Positions 42,245 to 54,500 of a stretch of 64,000 nt of DNA are shown piece after piece. The stretch's first letter is position 1, and every line of letters starts with the position of its first letter. The notes below the pieces were generated by a model. That model saw nothing but the letters and a program-made list of their open reading frames with translations. It searched no databases and was not told the origin of the DNA. The position numbers and the translations under genes are program-made. This DNA is from Acipenser ruthenus (Eukaryota; Chordata; Actinopteri; Acipenseriformes; Acipenseridae): positions 17,078,159-17,142,158 of the forward strand of contig NC_081217.1 in NCBI RefSeq assembly GCF_902713425.1, read 5' to 3'.

Positions 42245-44183
42245 CTAACCATTGTTAAAGATATGCATGTGAAAATCAACAACATCTATTCTACTCTCCC
42301 ACCACAAACCCAGTTTACTACTTGACCACCTTGACGCTCCTCCAATTGCCCCTCCTGCCCTCGCCTCCTTCTCTCCTCTCTCCATTGCTGATGTTTCCAG
42401 CTTGCTGTTGAAATCAACTACTGCCACATGCCCCCTGGATCCCTGGCTGACTAACCTTGTCCGTCTCTGTGCTTCTGATCTTGATCCCTCCATTATGCAC
42501 ACTCTCAACCTGTCCCTGGATTCAGGCTCGGTTCCTGCTGCCCTCAAGCTTGCCCGAGTTATGCCGGTACTCAAAAAACCCTCCCTTGACCCGGCTGACT
42601 TATCTAATTTCCGTCCCATCTCCAAGCTCCCTTTTATCTCAAAAACTCTTGAAAAGGCTGTAGCCAGTCATCTGATGAAACATCTCACTGACAACAATCT
42701 GGCTTCCGGCTGAATCATAGTACTGAAACTGCTCTGCTCTGGATTGTGAATGATCTCCTGCTCAATGCTGATGCTGGTGCTCCCTCTGTGCTTGTCCTCC
42801 TTGACCTAACAGCCGCTTTTGACACCATAGATCATGGCATTCTTCTTGACCGCCTTCAGAAGTATGCTGGGATCTCTGGAACCTGTCTCTCCTGGATGTC
42901 CTCTTACCTATTCCAAGGCATGCAGTCTGTTTTCTATGCTGGACGCAGTGACCCAGTCACTTGTGGTGTCCCCCAAGGATCTGTTCTTGGGGCCCCTTCT
43001 CTTCAATATCTACATGCTTCCCTTGGGTCACCTCATCTGCCAACACAGCCTGTTTCACTCCTATGCTGACGACACCCAGCTCGACCCTGGAAGCCCCTCT
43101 GCCATGGTCCGGCTCTCGGCTTGCATTCAAGACATTGAAGCCTGGATGTCTGCCAATTTTCTTCAACTGAACACTAGCAAATCTGAACTCCTTCTGGTAG
43201 GATCTAAAACTTAACTTAAGAATCTAAATATACCTGCCCTGAACCTCGGAAACTGTCTGCTGCTGCCTTCCCCCGCAGTATGAAGCTTGGTGTACTTCTC
43301 GACAGCAACCTCTCCTTTGATGCCCACATCTCCTCCGTGGTCAAATCTTCCCTCTACCATCTTCGAAGCATCTCCAAAGTCCGTCACTACCTTTCCCTCC
43401 CGGATGCAGAGATACTTTGTCATGCATTTGTCTCCTCTTGACTCGACTACTGCAACTCTCTATATGGTGGTCTCCCGGCTCGCACTATAAAATGACTGCA
43501 GCTAGTTCAGAATGCCGCTGCCAGGATCCTTACCAGATGTAAAAAAATGTGACCACATCACCCCTGTCTTGCCCAGCTGCACTGGCTACCTGTAAAATTC
43601 AGGATTACTTTAAAAACTCTCCTGCTCACCTACAATGTCCTTCATCACACAGGTCCCGAGTACCTCCTCAACCTGCTGACCCGCTATGTCCCTGCCCGCA
43701 AGCTGAGGTCCTCCGACTCTGGCCCGCTTGTTATCCCCAAGCAAAATTGCACCACAATTGGAGAACGCCTGTTTTGCTTCATTGCTCCGACTCTCAGGAA
43801 CTCTCTTCCAGCTCTGGTGCCTGAGGCTCCCACTGTCGCTTCAAATCAACTCTCAAGACCCACCTGTTCTCTTTTGCTTTCCATGCTCTTTAAGCCTGAT
43901 ATCTGCTATTAGCTGCTGTGTTGCTGCTACTATTTCATGTATTATGTTACTATCATGTATTATGCACTTTCCCCTGTATATCATGTATTATGCATTGTTT
44001 TTTTGGGGGGGGGGGGGCGGGGGGGGGGGGGGGGGGTTCCCCTGTATATCATGTATTATGCATTTCTCTGTATTTAAAATATTATGGATTTCCTTGTTGT
44101 TACTGCATCTTGTAAAGCGCTTTGTGATGGTGGCCCACTATGAATCGCGCTATATAAAATAAAGATTGATTGATTGATTGATT
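42245..44183 (+). mobile_element. L2-clade LINE, 5'-truncated, degenerate
   Basis: RT-domain pieces read LKLARVMPVLKKPSLDPADL, SNFRPISKLPFISKTLEKAV, LVLLDLTAAFDTIDHGILLD, GVPQGSVLG, YADDTQ and MSANFLQLNTSKSELLLVGS. The 3' end reads TTGTAAAGCGCTTTGTGATG, then a (GATT)n tail at 44165-44183. A G-rich run (44005-44036) splits the 3' region, where the phrase CCTGTATATCATGTATTATG occurs on both sides, suggesting a small internal duplication. Several frame changes make it inactive. It lies between the divergent tspo and unc5cl genes. Confidence 0.87.
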
Positions 44184-45418
44184 TATGAAGTCTTGTTCAG
44201 CTTTCTACATATAAATGCATATTTGTTTCAGAAATTCCCAATATGTTCAAGTTTAAACATGTTTAATTCTAAGGTTTAACAGTTGAGGAAATTGAACGGT
44301 TTTAGACCCCTAGTCCCTGCTATTACCTTCAGCAGCAAGAGGTTACACATGACTCCTGCAAGCTTCACAGTACTGGCCAGTGTAACATTTCATAGATAAC
44401 AGACACAGTACAGAGCTGGTGTTTACACTGTGCGCTTTTAAGATGACAGCCATGTACAAAAGAACTATATTTTTGAAGCCATGCTCCTGAACAGTGCATT
44501 TCCAAGAAACCTCAAGCTGGTTGATAAGCCAGGGCACAGTACAGGATACAGTGCAGTTCAGTTGGAGATAGGCGCTTTGTACAATACATTTTTCTATCAT
44601 CAAGATTTGTATTAGGAAGCAGATAGGACTCGTTAATGATTCACAAGCACCTGCAGAATCGGATTGTGATTGTGCCGTGACGTCAAGCACGTATGCACTG
44701 CTTCAGAAACCATCAAACATAGCAACTCAGCGGCCACTCCCTGAAGCTCAATAAAGTAATGCTGCCCTGCTGAGGGAGCAGGCTTGGGGAGCGCAGTGAG
44801 GAGTTTGCTATGAAAACCACTCCATCCCTTGGAAGAACTTCTGTTTTGTTTTGCCCCATTTGGAATACATCTACTGTGTTTTACAGCTTCGGTGAAAATG
44901 ACAGGAAACTGAACAAAGATCTGTGCTGCCCAGATATCTCCTGGATGAAGATTGGGGTCTTCAGGGTCACATCTGTACTGCCTAGACTGTTGGGCGAACC
45001 CTGACCTACACCCCCTGCTTCATCTGCACCCACACCAGGATTTATTACACTTCCACTGACTGCCAAGCGGCTCCATTGATTTGACATTCCTTGTTTCATG
45101 ATCCGATCTTACCTCAATGACCACTGCACTGGTTGGGCATCTATAGCGATTGCTGTGATTGAATTTGTTATTTTAATCACCTCTGCGGGAACACTAGACA
45201 GACGATACTCAGAGAAAGCCCTGACTATACGGATGAACAATTAGGCGCTTGGTCTTATCTCCTGTAAGCCGTCATAAACCATAATTGTTTTGCTTTTGCC
45301 TGCCTCTTTTTTTCCCATTGAGTGTTGAATTAATTTATGACGTTTTGAAAAACTTTCTCATTACACACAAAACAAATCTTTCAGCTGTCATGCACGAGAA
45401 GCTGAAAGGACTGGACTG
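44184..45418. other. Upstream region of unc5cl, no gene seen
   Basis: No recognised coding exon. It presumably holds the unc5cl promoter and any 5' UTR exon; no TATA or exon boundary could be fixed with confidence. Confidence 0.4.
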
Positions 45419-47477
45419 ATGATGACTGTGTCAGCAGCACCAGAGCTTAGTGATGGGGGCCTGGTGGTGGCCATCTTGGCTCATGCTTTCTCCGTGACCT
45501 TGGTCCTCCTCCTGATGAAGTGCCTGCACTCGCGCTGCCCCCAGCTCCGTGGCTGCCACGGGTCCCAGGAGGAGGATGAGGAGGGCCAGGCAGACCCAGG
45601 CTCCCTCGTTCTGGACACGCTCTCACATGAACCCTGCCCTAAGACGGCCTGCCAGGAGGTAGAGCAGTTCTACAGGGAGCTCCACACCCCAACCGGGGGC
45701 AGGGTCCTGGTCAAGACGCTCCTGCAGAAGCTGCTGGTCTTCATGACCAAGGAGGTGGACCACAGGGGGGGCTGCCTGATGCTCTCCGACATGGGCATTT
45801 CTCTGGAGATCCCAGCAGGTAGGACAGGGTTAAACTGATGCTCTCCGACATGGGCATCTCTCTGGAGATCCAGCAGGTAGGACAGGGTTAAACTGATGCT
45901 CTCCGACATGGGCATCTCTCTGGAGATCCAGCAGGTAGGACAGGGTTAAACTGATGCTCTCCGACATGGGCATCTCTCTGGAGATCCATCAAGTAGGGCA
46001 GGATTTAAAACAATTCTGCACCGCCAAGCAAACCTGCTTGCAGACCAGCTAGTCCTTATATAGTTCCTGGTGCCCTGTCCAAACTGTTAATTTGGTAATC
46101 TGAAGTTAGTTGCACAGACAGGGATACATGCAGGCATGTGGTCCTGTTGAGTGAAGGTTCCAGGTATTGTGTTTGCACTCAAGCATGCTGAGTAAGCACA
46201 ATGATAATGTGGCCTAAGCTTTCAGGGGGTATAATTACTCCTGCATGTTTTGATTTGACAGATGGTTGAAAGTTGTAACAAACACAGAGGACAAGCAGAA
46301 GGGCGCAAAACAGTTACTGCAATTCTGCAATTTGCTCCAAAACACATGAAACATGATGAAATCTACACCCCACTGGAAGCAGAGATGCAGAAATAAGTTG
46401 GTTTCTGTTGGCGTTTACCTTTCTTTCTGATATCATTCCAAACAATATATTCCTTTATCTCCCACCATACATTATGTGTTCAACATCTGCCTTATCTCAT
46501 TAAATAATAATGTTAATCGGTAGCTTTTATACACACTATTTAATAAGTCTTTAGCCCTGCAAACAGTGTTGGTTTGGCTTGGGGATGGGTGGCGGCAGGT
46601 ACAATTTATTCAACATAAAGGTCAGGGGTTACAAACAGTGGGCATTGGTTTACTGCACCGCTGATATTGTTTCCACTGCACTCCATTCCAGCAGCCCCTG
46701 TGCTTCCCTGTGCATTGCTAGTCCGTAATGGTCCTGTCTTGCCCACCTAGGTGCGGTGAGTCTGGGACGGACTGAGCGGGTTTCCCTGGTTCTGGTGTGG
46801 GACCTGTCTGACTCCCCCTCTCTGCAGTGCTCCCAGGCCCTGCTCAGCCCGGTGGTGTACTGCGGACCCCATGGCACCTCGTTCCTGCAGCCCTGCCTCC
46901 TCTCCTTCAAGCACTGCGGTGGGAACGCCTCCCAGGTGCGTGTCTATGCCAGCGACACCGCCCTGCTCCCATCCAAGAGGTGGGGCGAGGTGGGAGCCCA
47001 GACCAAAACCTGCATCACCCGCGATGAGTGCCAGGTAGCACTCACACACTTCAGGTACGATACAGCTTCCTGAAGCCCAAACCCTTGCCCTGTACAGCCT
47101 CTTACTAGGGAGACAGCGAGCAAGCTAGCCCCATGTCTTTTACTAGGGAGACAGCGAGCAAGCTAGCCCCTTGACGGTTTATTCATTTATTTAAAATGTG
47201 TTTTCTTTATAGATTCATTATTCATTATAGTTTCTTTATCGTAAGGCAAAACAAAATTCTCGTGTCGGGATTAGAATAGTAGAATAATATTAGTAAAGTT
47301 CAACTTGTAAGTGTTTTTCAAGCGCTCAACAGCTTGAATTCTTCCTAAACATTTAATCATGGTTAGAGTTATGCATGTTAAACATAAAGACCAGCTGTGG
47401 TGTTTCTACAAGGGGACGTCTGCACTGCAAGTGGCTATTTATTTCATGTGTATTCATATACAGTCTTTCCATGTACA

Positions 47478-47518
<41 letters not shown>

Positions 47519-48735
47519 GTAGTAGTAGTAGTAGTAGTAGTGGTATTGGTATTGTTAATTAGTCATTTAGCAGACGCTTTTATCCAAAGCGACTTACAGA
47601 GACTAAGGGGTGAACTGCTGTTGCAGAATCACTTATAATAGGACCTTGATTTTACATCTCATCCGAAGGACACATACATGTTGTACACATATAGCCTCAT
47701 CCACAATAATGTTGTAGTGAATGTCCCTCCCTCTTGTTTCTCTCTCTCCCTGCTCTGCAGTCTGTACACTGCTGTCCTCTCACCCTCCCTCTGCAGTCTG
47801 TACACCGCTGTCCTCTCACCCTCCCTCTTGTTCCTCTCTCTCCCTGCTCTGCAGTCTGTACACCGCTGTCCTCTCACCCTCCCTCTGCAGTCTGTACACC
47901 GCTGTCCTCTCACCCTCCCTCTTGTTCCTCTCTCCTCGCTCTGCAGTCTGTACACCGCTGTCCTCTCACCCTCCCTCTTGTTCCTCTCTCCTCGCTCAGC
48001 AGTCTGTACACCGCTGTCCTCTCACCCTCACTCTTGTTCCTCTCTTCTTGCTCTGCAGTCTGTACACCGCTGTCCTCTCACCCTCCCTCTTGTTCCTCTC
48101 TTCTCGCTCTGCAGTCTGTACACCGCTGTCCTCTCACCCTCCCTCTTGTTCCTCTCTCCTCGCTCTGCAGTCTGTACACCGCTGTCCTGGAAGCGCGTGA
48201 CAGCACCGAAGCTCACAAGTGGCTCCAGCTGGCAATGTTCGCCTCTCCGCTGGCTGCTGAGCAGACTCACCAGCAGATCCGGGTCTACTTCCTCAACAAC
48301 ACCCCCTGCGCTCTGCAGTGGGCACGCTGCAATGAGCAGCCCTTCCTGGGCCAGCTCTGTGGTCCGGTCCAGATCTTCGACTTTACCAGCGCCAGCAGCG
48401 ACATGCTCCTGGTCCTCAAGTACCTGTCAGAAGGTGAACTGCAGCAGCCGCTGACAGGGGCCAAGGGAATGGGCTGTTCATTGATATTAAAGTCTGGATC
48501 ACGTAGCTAATATTGCACACCGACTATTTTGTAATGCAATTATTTCCATTACTGGGTGCTACCTCCAGGATCAGTTTCCCAAATATCCCAACATTGATCA
48601 CAATTGATCACATTATTATTTATTATTTCAAAAGTTAAAAACTTGTTCTTTTTAAATAATAAATGTTAATTGATATTGTAATTGTGAGACACACTGACAG
48701 ACAGACAGACACACAGACAGACAGATTGATAGATT

Positions 48736-48777
<42 letters not shown>

Positions 48778-51565
48778 CAGACACTCAGATACACTCACAC
48801 AGACAGACAGACAGTTAGACAGACAGAGAAAAAAACAAACAGACAAATAGACACAGACAGATAGACAGACAGACAGACAGACCGACAGAGGGATAGACAG
48901 ACACAGACAGACAGACATACAGAGAGAGATCATTCCAGCTAGAGTTGATGATACATAAACGACATGTGATGGAGATAATGAGTCTCCAAGCAACCCCCTC
49001 GGTCCAGCTGGAATGACCCAGGTAGATTTAACAAAGCACCTATACTGTGCAGTATACAGGTTTAATAGTTTTGAGCAATATTTAAACCTGTTTGTGTGCT
49101 GTGACAGGCTGGGAGAACGTGGACGAGAGTGCCAGCCAGTCTGTCCCTTTCCTGCACATCTGGCACGGGAGGTGTCCCTTCCGCTCCTTCTGCTTCAAGA
49201 GAAAGCAGGTACTGCCCCTCTTCAGCAACTCTTCAGCACTGTCTCCTTTTCATCTGCGACTGATTGACCCACCATGCATGGAACTGACGTCTGTTCTCCT
49301 TGTCTGCAGGCTGACTGCACCCAGGACTCCAGCGAGATTACAGTGACCATGCACACCTATCAGCAAGTGAGTGCAAAGCTCCAGATGTTTCCACACTGGC
49401 TCCCTCTTCATAATGGGACCTCGCTGTAGAGCAAGCAGGATCGCTTCAAATAAAGCAGAGACACCCATCTGTTACACAAAACACTGGCACTGCAAGCGCT
49501 AGCGCGAGGAAGATCCTATTCCTCCATCCCCGTTTCACATTGCATAGTTTCAGTAAGATGTATGAACAAGGTTTTTTGGTGATACCTTCTTAATGCATTC
49601 TCAATCCTCAGGGTCAGCAGGGAAAATACTTTGAGATCCTTCGTTTCCACCTGTCTGAGACCGGCTGCCACGTGGAGAGCATCGCACCAAAGCCGTACTG
49701 CAACAGGTGAGCTTCCCCTTTCACTGCCACTGCTGGTGAAGACTCAAACCACGTGGCTGGCGGCTGATGCGTGTGTGTCTCGGTGCGCGGATATGCCTGC
49801 ATGCAGAACTGTGGAGCAGCAAATGAAAGGGTCAGATTTCCTTTGAGGAAGAGAAACATAAATACAGCATAAAAAATATTTTTAAGACAAAGCTGATTTA
49901 GACATACCAGTAATACCTATAATAAGCTGCATGGCAATAAGGAAAGAACCGATCCTGCTGGCTTCTGACACTGATATCACATCTACCGATACGTGAATGC
50001 TGCTGTCACTCAATATCTTTCAGCAAAGAGGAACAAACTCAGATGCATTCTGCTGTGTGATGCAGACGAGGTGTGGCCGCGGATTTAGCATCCTGATCAG
50101 CATGATACATTGTGTATGACTCATGGATCACCCTGTAATGCATTGAAAAAAAAAAAACACAGTACACTGCCGCCACCTGCTGGATATGTAACACATTGCT
50201 CTGTGAAATTAGTCTTGGGGTTTGGTGCTCCTTCACGGTGCTGTGTGAGGCCCCTCTGCTCCTCTGTTAACAGGACCCCATTTCATTGGCAGGATTCCCA
50301 GAGAGCTCTTTAACCAGCTGCAGATGCTGCTGGAGCCGAGCACGGTGAGCGGGAACGACTGGACGAAACTGGCTTCACGTCTGGGGCTCTGCGGGATGAA
50401 GATCAGGTAGGAGGAAGTCCTTCACTGCAGCTCCAGAGGTGGGGCAGCGTGAATGCTGCAGCCCCTTCCAGACACTTCACCCTTTTACCCTCAAGGACAG
50501 AGCGTTTCCGTTTTCACTGTTAGCCCGTACGCGTCTACCTTAGCCAGGTTCCTCCAGTTATTGAAATGTTTTAATCATTTTTGTTTTATATATTTTTTCA
50601 CTTCTTAACATGACCTTGAGCTGACAATACATGAATACCGTTTTAAGGTACTCTTTGAAAGTATCCCTAATATTTTTTGTCAACACATCTGACTCTCCAA
50701 ATCCAGGCACAAATCATTACAAGGAGACAGTCCAAAGGTTAAACAGTCAGTGTAATAAAGAAAGGCAGTAATCCCAGGCTGTGTGTGCAATAGCGCATAT
50801 CTTCAGTGATTAAACACAACAGGTGTTCTACAAACACGCAGGTACTGATTTTATGAGACTATGTACAGTAGGGCCACATCTGCTTCAAAATAAACAGGGT
50901 GGTTGGCAAGTCGGTGGGTCACATCTTCTGATTATATTGTGTACTGACTTGAACTTCTTCAGCATATAATATTCAGTAACTTTGCAAAAATAAAACCCAA
51001 ACTACAACTAACTAGGTAGTTTCAGTGTCTTATATAGAAATATGTCATATTATAAAGGGACTGCATTTCCAGGAGTGTGCTAGTTAACTGATCTGCTGTG
51101 TTAAGTAGTGTGTGTTTTTTCCTACAAGCCTTCCGTTCTGAGCTGATTCTCTGTACAGATCTGCAGTGTTAACTCCTAACGCACTCTATACAGCTCGTAG
51201 CCCGTGTGCACTGCTAACCCGCCGCACGTTCTCGTTTCGCGGGCAGGTTCATGTCGTGCCAGCAGAGCCCGGCGGCTGCAGCTCTGGAGATCTACGAGGA
51301 GCAGAACGGCAGCCTGCAGGGGCTCCACGACATCATGATGGCTATGGAGAGACTGGACTGCGCGGCCTGCATCGAGGGCTACCTGGGGCAGCCACCCAGC
51401 CCCAGCCCCGTGGGGAAGAAAGCCAGCATGGAGTTGGAGAGCGACAGCGGACTGATTGACTGCGGCTCCCTGGAGAAGCAGGGGGTCCTCCAAGGCGACG
51501 ACGGGAAGCTCACTCTGCACGCCTACGACAACGCAGCCATGGAGAGGGTGGAGGAGGCTGCCTAG
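45419..51565 (+). CDS. unc5cl: UNC5C-like protein (ZU5 and death domain)
   Basis: Eight exons join to 550 aa: 45419-45818, 46751-47054, 48171-48433, 49108-49208, 49310-49366, 49612-49706, 50293-50406 and 51247-51565. Residues about 13-35 form an N-terminal membrane anchor ([20 protein letters not shown]). The ZU5 domain runs from REVDHRGG-like [20 protein letters not shown] through [30 protein letters not shown] and [20 protein letters not shown]-like region follows ([44 protein letters not shown]). The C-terminal death domain has [40 protein letters not shown] and MERLDCA. In mammals UNC5CL (ZUD) activates NF-kB and JNK in epithelial cells. The donor of exon 1 and acceptor of exon 3 lie within minisatellites, listed separately. 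ATG at 45419 is followed by a second ATG. Confidence 0.95.
45776..46009 (+). repeat. Minisatellite spanning the unc5cl exon 1 donor, 4 units of 58-59 bp
   Basis: The unit is CTGATGCTCTCCGACATGGG, CATCTCTCTGGAGATCCAGC, AG/GTAGGACAGGGTTAAA, starting at 45776, 45835, 45893 and 45951. Unit 1 is the true exon end, and only it has ATCCCAGCAG, which keeps frame. Donor-like GTAGG sites fall at 45819, 45877, 45935 and 45993, exactly 58 bp apart. Unit 4 is the most diverged. Confidence 0.95.
47102..47169. repeat. Short tandem duplication in unc5cl intron 2
   Basis: TTACTAGGGAGACAGCGAGC, AAGCTAGCCCC occurs twice, separated by ATGTCTT. Confidence 0.85.
47479..47541. repeat. (ATT)n/(AGT)n microsatellite
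   Basis: About 13 ATT units followed by about eight AGT units in unc5cl intron 2. Confidence 0.92.
47552..47672 (-). mobile_element. SINE tail fragment (family C-like)
   Basis: AGTCATTTAGCAGACGCTTT, TATCCAAAGCGACTTACAGA matches the tail of the 34852-35092 SINE, continuing into GTTGCAGAATCACTTATAAT and CATCTCATCCGAAGGAC. The tRNA head is missing. Confidence 0.75.
47745..48188 (+). repeat. Minisatellite spanning the unc5cl exon 3 acceptor, 9 units
   Basis: The unit is TCTGTACACCGCTGTCCTCT, CACCCTCCCTCTTGTTCCTC, TCTCCTCGCTCTGCAG. CAG-preceded unit starts lie at 47761, 47797, 47855, 47891, 47947, 48003, 48059, 48115 and 48171; spacing is 36, 58, 36 and then five times 56 bp. The last is the true exon 3, which departs from the repeat after TCTGTACACCGCTGTCCT. 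Every unit keeps a pyrimidine tract and a CAG acceptor; the one ending at 48002 has AGCAG. Confidence 0.95.
48688..48930. repeat. (CAGA)n/(GATA)n microsatellite in unc5cl intron 3
   Basis: Mixed ACAG and GATA tetranucleotide units with minor variants; its minus-strand open frame (CLSV/YLSI repeats) is a repeat artefact. Confidence 0.93.
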
Positions 51566-54500
51566 GTGAACATGAGCCTGGGGGGGCGTACCCGAAAAGA
51601 ACTCAGACAGCAAGGCACTGCTGCATTTCAGCATGGGAATCAGCATGCAGTGCCGGGGGAAAAAGAGAAAGTGTTAGAGCGAAGGACTGGGACTTCATAA
51701 AGCTGTGACCTAGAGAGAGTTTCAGCTGTTTGGGATTCCTCTTCCTAAAGGGCTGGGGGCTCCACACAGGCCCTAATGCGTTCCCTCAGTTTGCAGGGAG
51801 ATGCGCACACAGTCCAAGTGCAATTCAAGCACTTTCAGGGTGTATATGAATGAACTGGAGCGTGAGTAACAGAGACTGTTCAGTTCTTGCATTTGAAAAT
51901 GTAAAAACCCAGCATGCTTGTCTAGTATCTGAATGCAGAATACAGGATGAAGTTATGGAATGAATTACATTAAATGAAGGCTTTCAGGGAATGGATGGCT
52001 GTGTGTGGGGTGGGACGGGGTTTAAGAAAACACAAAAGTTGAACCAGAACAGTAATTTATTTTATTTTTTGCACATATAGAGGTAACAGTCAAGTATCTT
52101 TCCGTCTGATTAGCAATTTCTCCCAGCCTAATAATGTTTAAAAAGCAATAATAAAAAATAAAAAAACGTTCAATCTAAGAGATGGTATATTTCCAAACCC
52201 AGGTCAGCAGGACAGATTGTAGTTCCAATACCAGATAAGAAAATCTTGACATTGCATAGCTGGGAAGCACACTTCTGCTTCTCAGACATTGAAAAAGATG
52301 CCTGTAGAATTCTTTAGTTTCACTTGATGGAGTTCATAAGGGAGAAGGCATTAAGAATAGCGATAAATACTTCATAGAAATACCACAGAATTCATACCAC
52401 CCTGAACGGACCTAGGACAGCAACCATACAGTTTTTCACAGAATTTCAGGGAGTTTCTTAAAAGGAAAGTGCAGTATCCCTAGAGAGTGAAGCCCCCCTC
52501 AATTGCAGGCATGCTTTCCACTTCACATTATTAAAACCACACACTCCTCCTAAAGTTAAGTGTCTTCACAGAGTCTCTTTAACATAAAGCACCTCGGCTC
52601 CTGTCGTCGGGGGAACCCCTAACAGCACATTGGTTCAATCTGGACTGTTAGCAGCAGCCGGTTAATACTGGAGCTGGGGGCACATCTGCTCTGTTCTCCA
52701 AGAACTAACAGTGATGTCAGCTCTGGTCCCCCCCCACCAACCACCAACCACCAACCCCCAACCTCCTGGGGTAGCCATGGCTTATAGCCAGTGCTTACAG
52801 AATCAAACTACCTGTGACTCTGTTCACATGTAGTCCCTTACTTGGCTGATCTGAAAACACTCACTTCTTTCCAAAAAAATATCTGATAATGATGATCCCT
52901 TTATGAAGACACACAAAAGCAGCATTTTCTCCTGCATCACTAAACCAGAGAGTAGCCATCACCTTGTTCCAATAGAAAACCAAGTATTAATGACACTTGC
53001 ATCAGCACAATCGAACCCTCTTTCTATCTATCTATATATCCATCGATCCAACTGTGTCTTTTCCACTGTATTTGCATTTTGAGTTCAGGAACAGGTAAAT
53101 AAGACCTATGCAAATGATAGGCCGTGTTTCATTTGCATAAAGAAGTAAAGCTGTGCCATGCCTGAGTGCAGAACTATTTCTCTGGGAACCCGCCTGGTCC
53201 TGTTTCGATATCGCCTGGTCCAATATTGCACGATACCCAGGGTTACCCAATGGGTTCTGTTAAAGGAAGTACCAACAGCAATACATCTCTAAAGGCAATT
53301 ACTAGGTATTGATACCAACGTTCTTGCACATTGATTGCAAGTCATTTTTACAGATAGTTTTTACATACAGTACAATGTTTCTGGGTGCATAGCATAGCAG
53401 GTCTGAAGATCAATATTCAAACAGGTTTGAGGGTTCTCAAATAATGTGGTTGGAAGCAAGCAGTCTAAAATGCCTGTTGTAAAATGACCTGATGCTCTTT
53501 TAGGTCCCCGAGTTATAAAGCACTGTTCTCTTCTGCACCCATTATATCTGAACAGTCAAAACAACAGAGTTACAATATCCATGAACAGCGGAAACAGAAT
53601 GGGGCACTGCAAGTCAATGCCATTGGTGTTCATCACACTGCACAGGAGGTGTACTGTTAGCTCCCAACAATGAGGTATCTGGCAGGATGAAAGAAGAACC
53701 TGTACTTTAATAGCCATTCGAATCCAGCACTGAAGCCAGGTAGTACATGGGAGTTTGCAACAAGCACCATTCCCAATACTGCCATGCAGACTGCAGGGGT
53801 TTGAGGTAAGTACGTTGAACCGGTAAATCAGACAGACTATCTACAGGTAAAGGAAAAGTCACACCCTGCTGTGCTTTCAGGGCTGTTACAGGAACGGAGG
53901 AATGGAAACGGAGTGAGTCCGAACAGGGCAGGTACAATGCTTTCTATTACTAATACAACAGAACTGAAAACATGCATAACTGTGTCTGTGCGTGCAGCGA
54001 CCCCTACATAGGAATGATTACAGTTTGAGGGCCCAAGAAGAGAGGCAGGACAGCAGAGAAACTTACGACTAACAGCAAGGGAGTGCCAAAGCAAATCAAC
54101 GTCTCACTACGTCGTTATTGTGCAAGAAAAAACAGATATGAAATTCAAAAACGAGTCCAAGACCATGTAAATGGATAGCCCTAGTAGCATTAATGACATC
54201 AGCAAGGGCGTTTCTGGCATTCTTCTAAACGTTTTTCAGCTGGATGGTCAGAAGACTGCTGTGATGTTCCTGAGGTATCCTAAGCACTCGATCTCACCTC
54301 TCAATCCGAGGGCCTGACTGAGCACAGCTCCACCTCATTGGTCAGGCAGAGAACTTCCAAATAGGGCTGATCGAAAAAAGGGAGTTAGCCGCTGAGAACA
54401 TCCTCCATGCTTGCATCTCAAAAAGGTCTAAACAGAATGGGGGCGGGGGAATCTAAAATTATTTAAAAGCTGTGCACAAAACTGCGACTTATTTCCCTGA

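Noticed and set aside
47745-48188. CRISPR-like array (regular repeats of 56 bp).
   Set aside because: The units are near-identical throughout, with no unique spacers, and the locus is a vertebrate gene.
47678-48510. Three overlapping plus-strand frames of 160-258 codons rich in [11 protein letters not shown].
   Set aside because: They are the acceptor minisatellite of unc5cl plus the real exon 3; only the last segment is coding for certain.
48652-48993. Minus-strand frame rich in CLSV/YLSI.
   Set aside because: Translation of the CAGA/GATA microsatellite.
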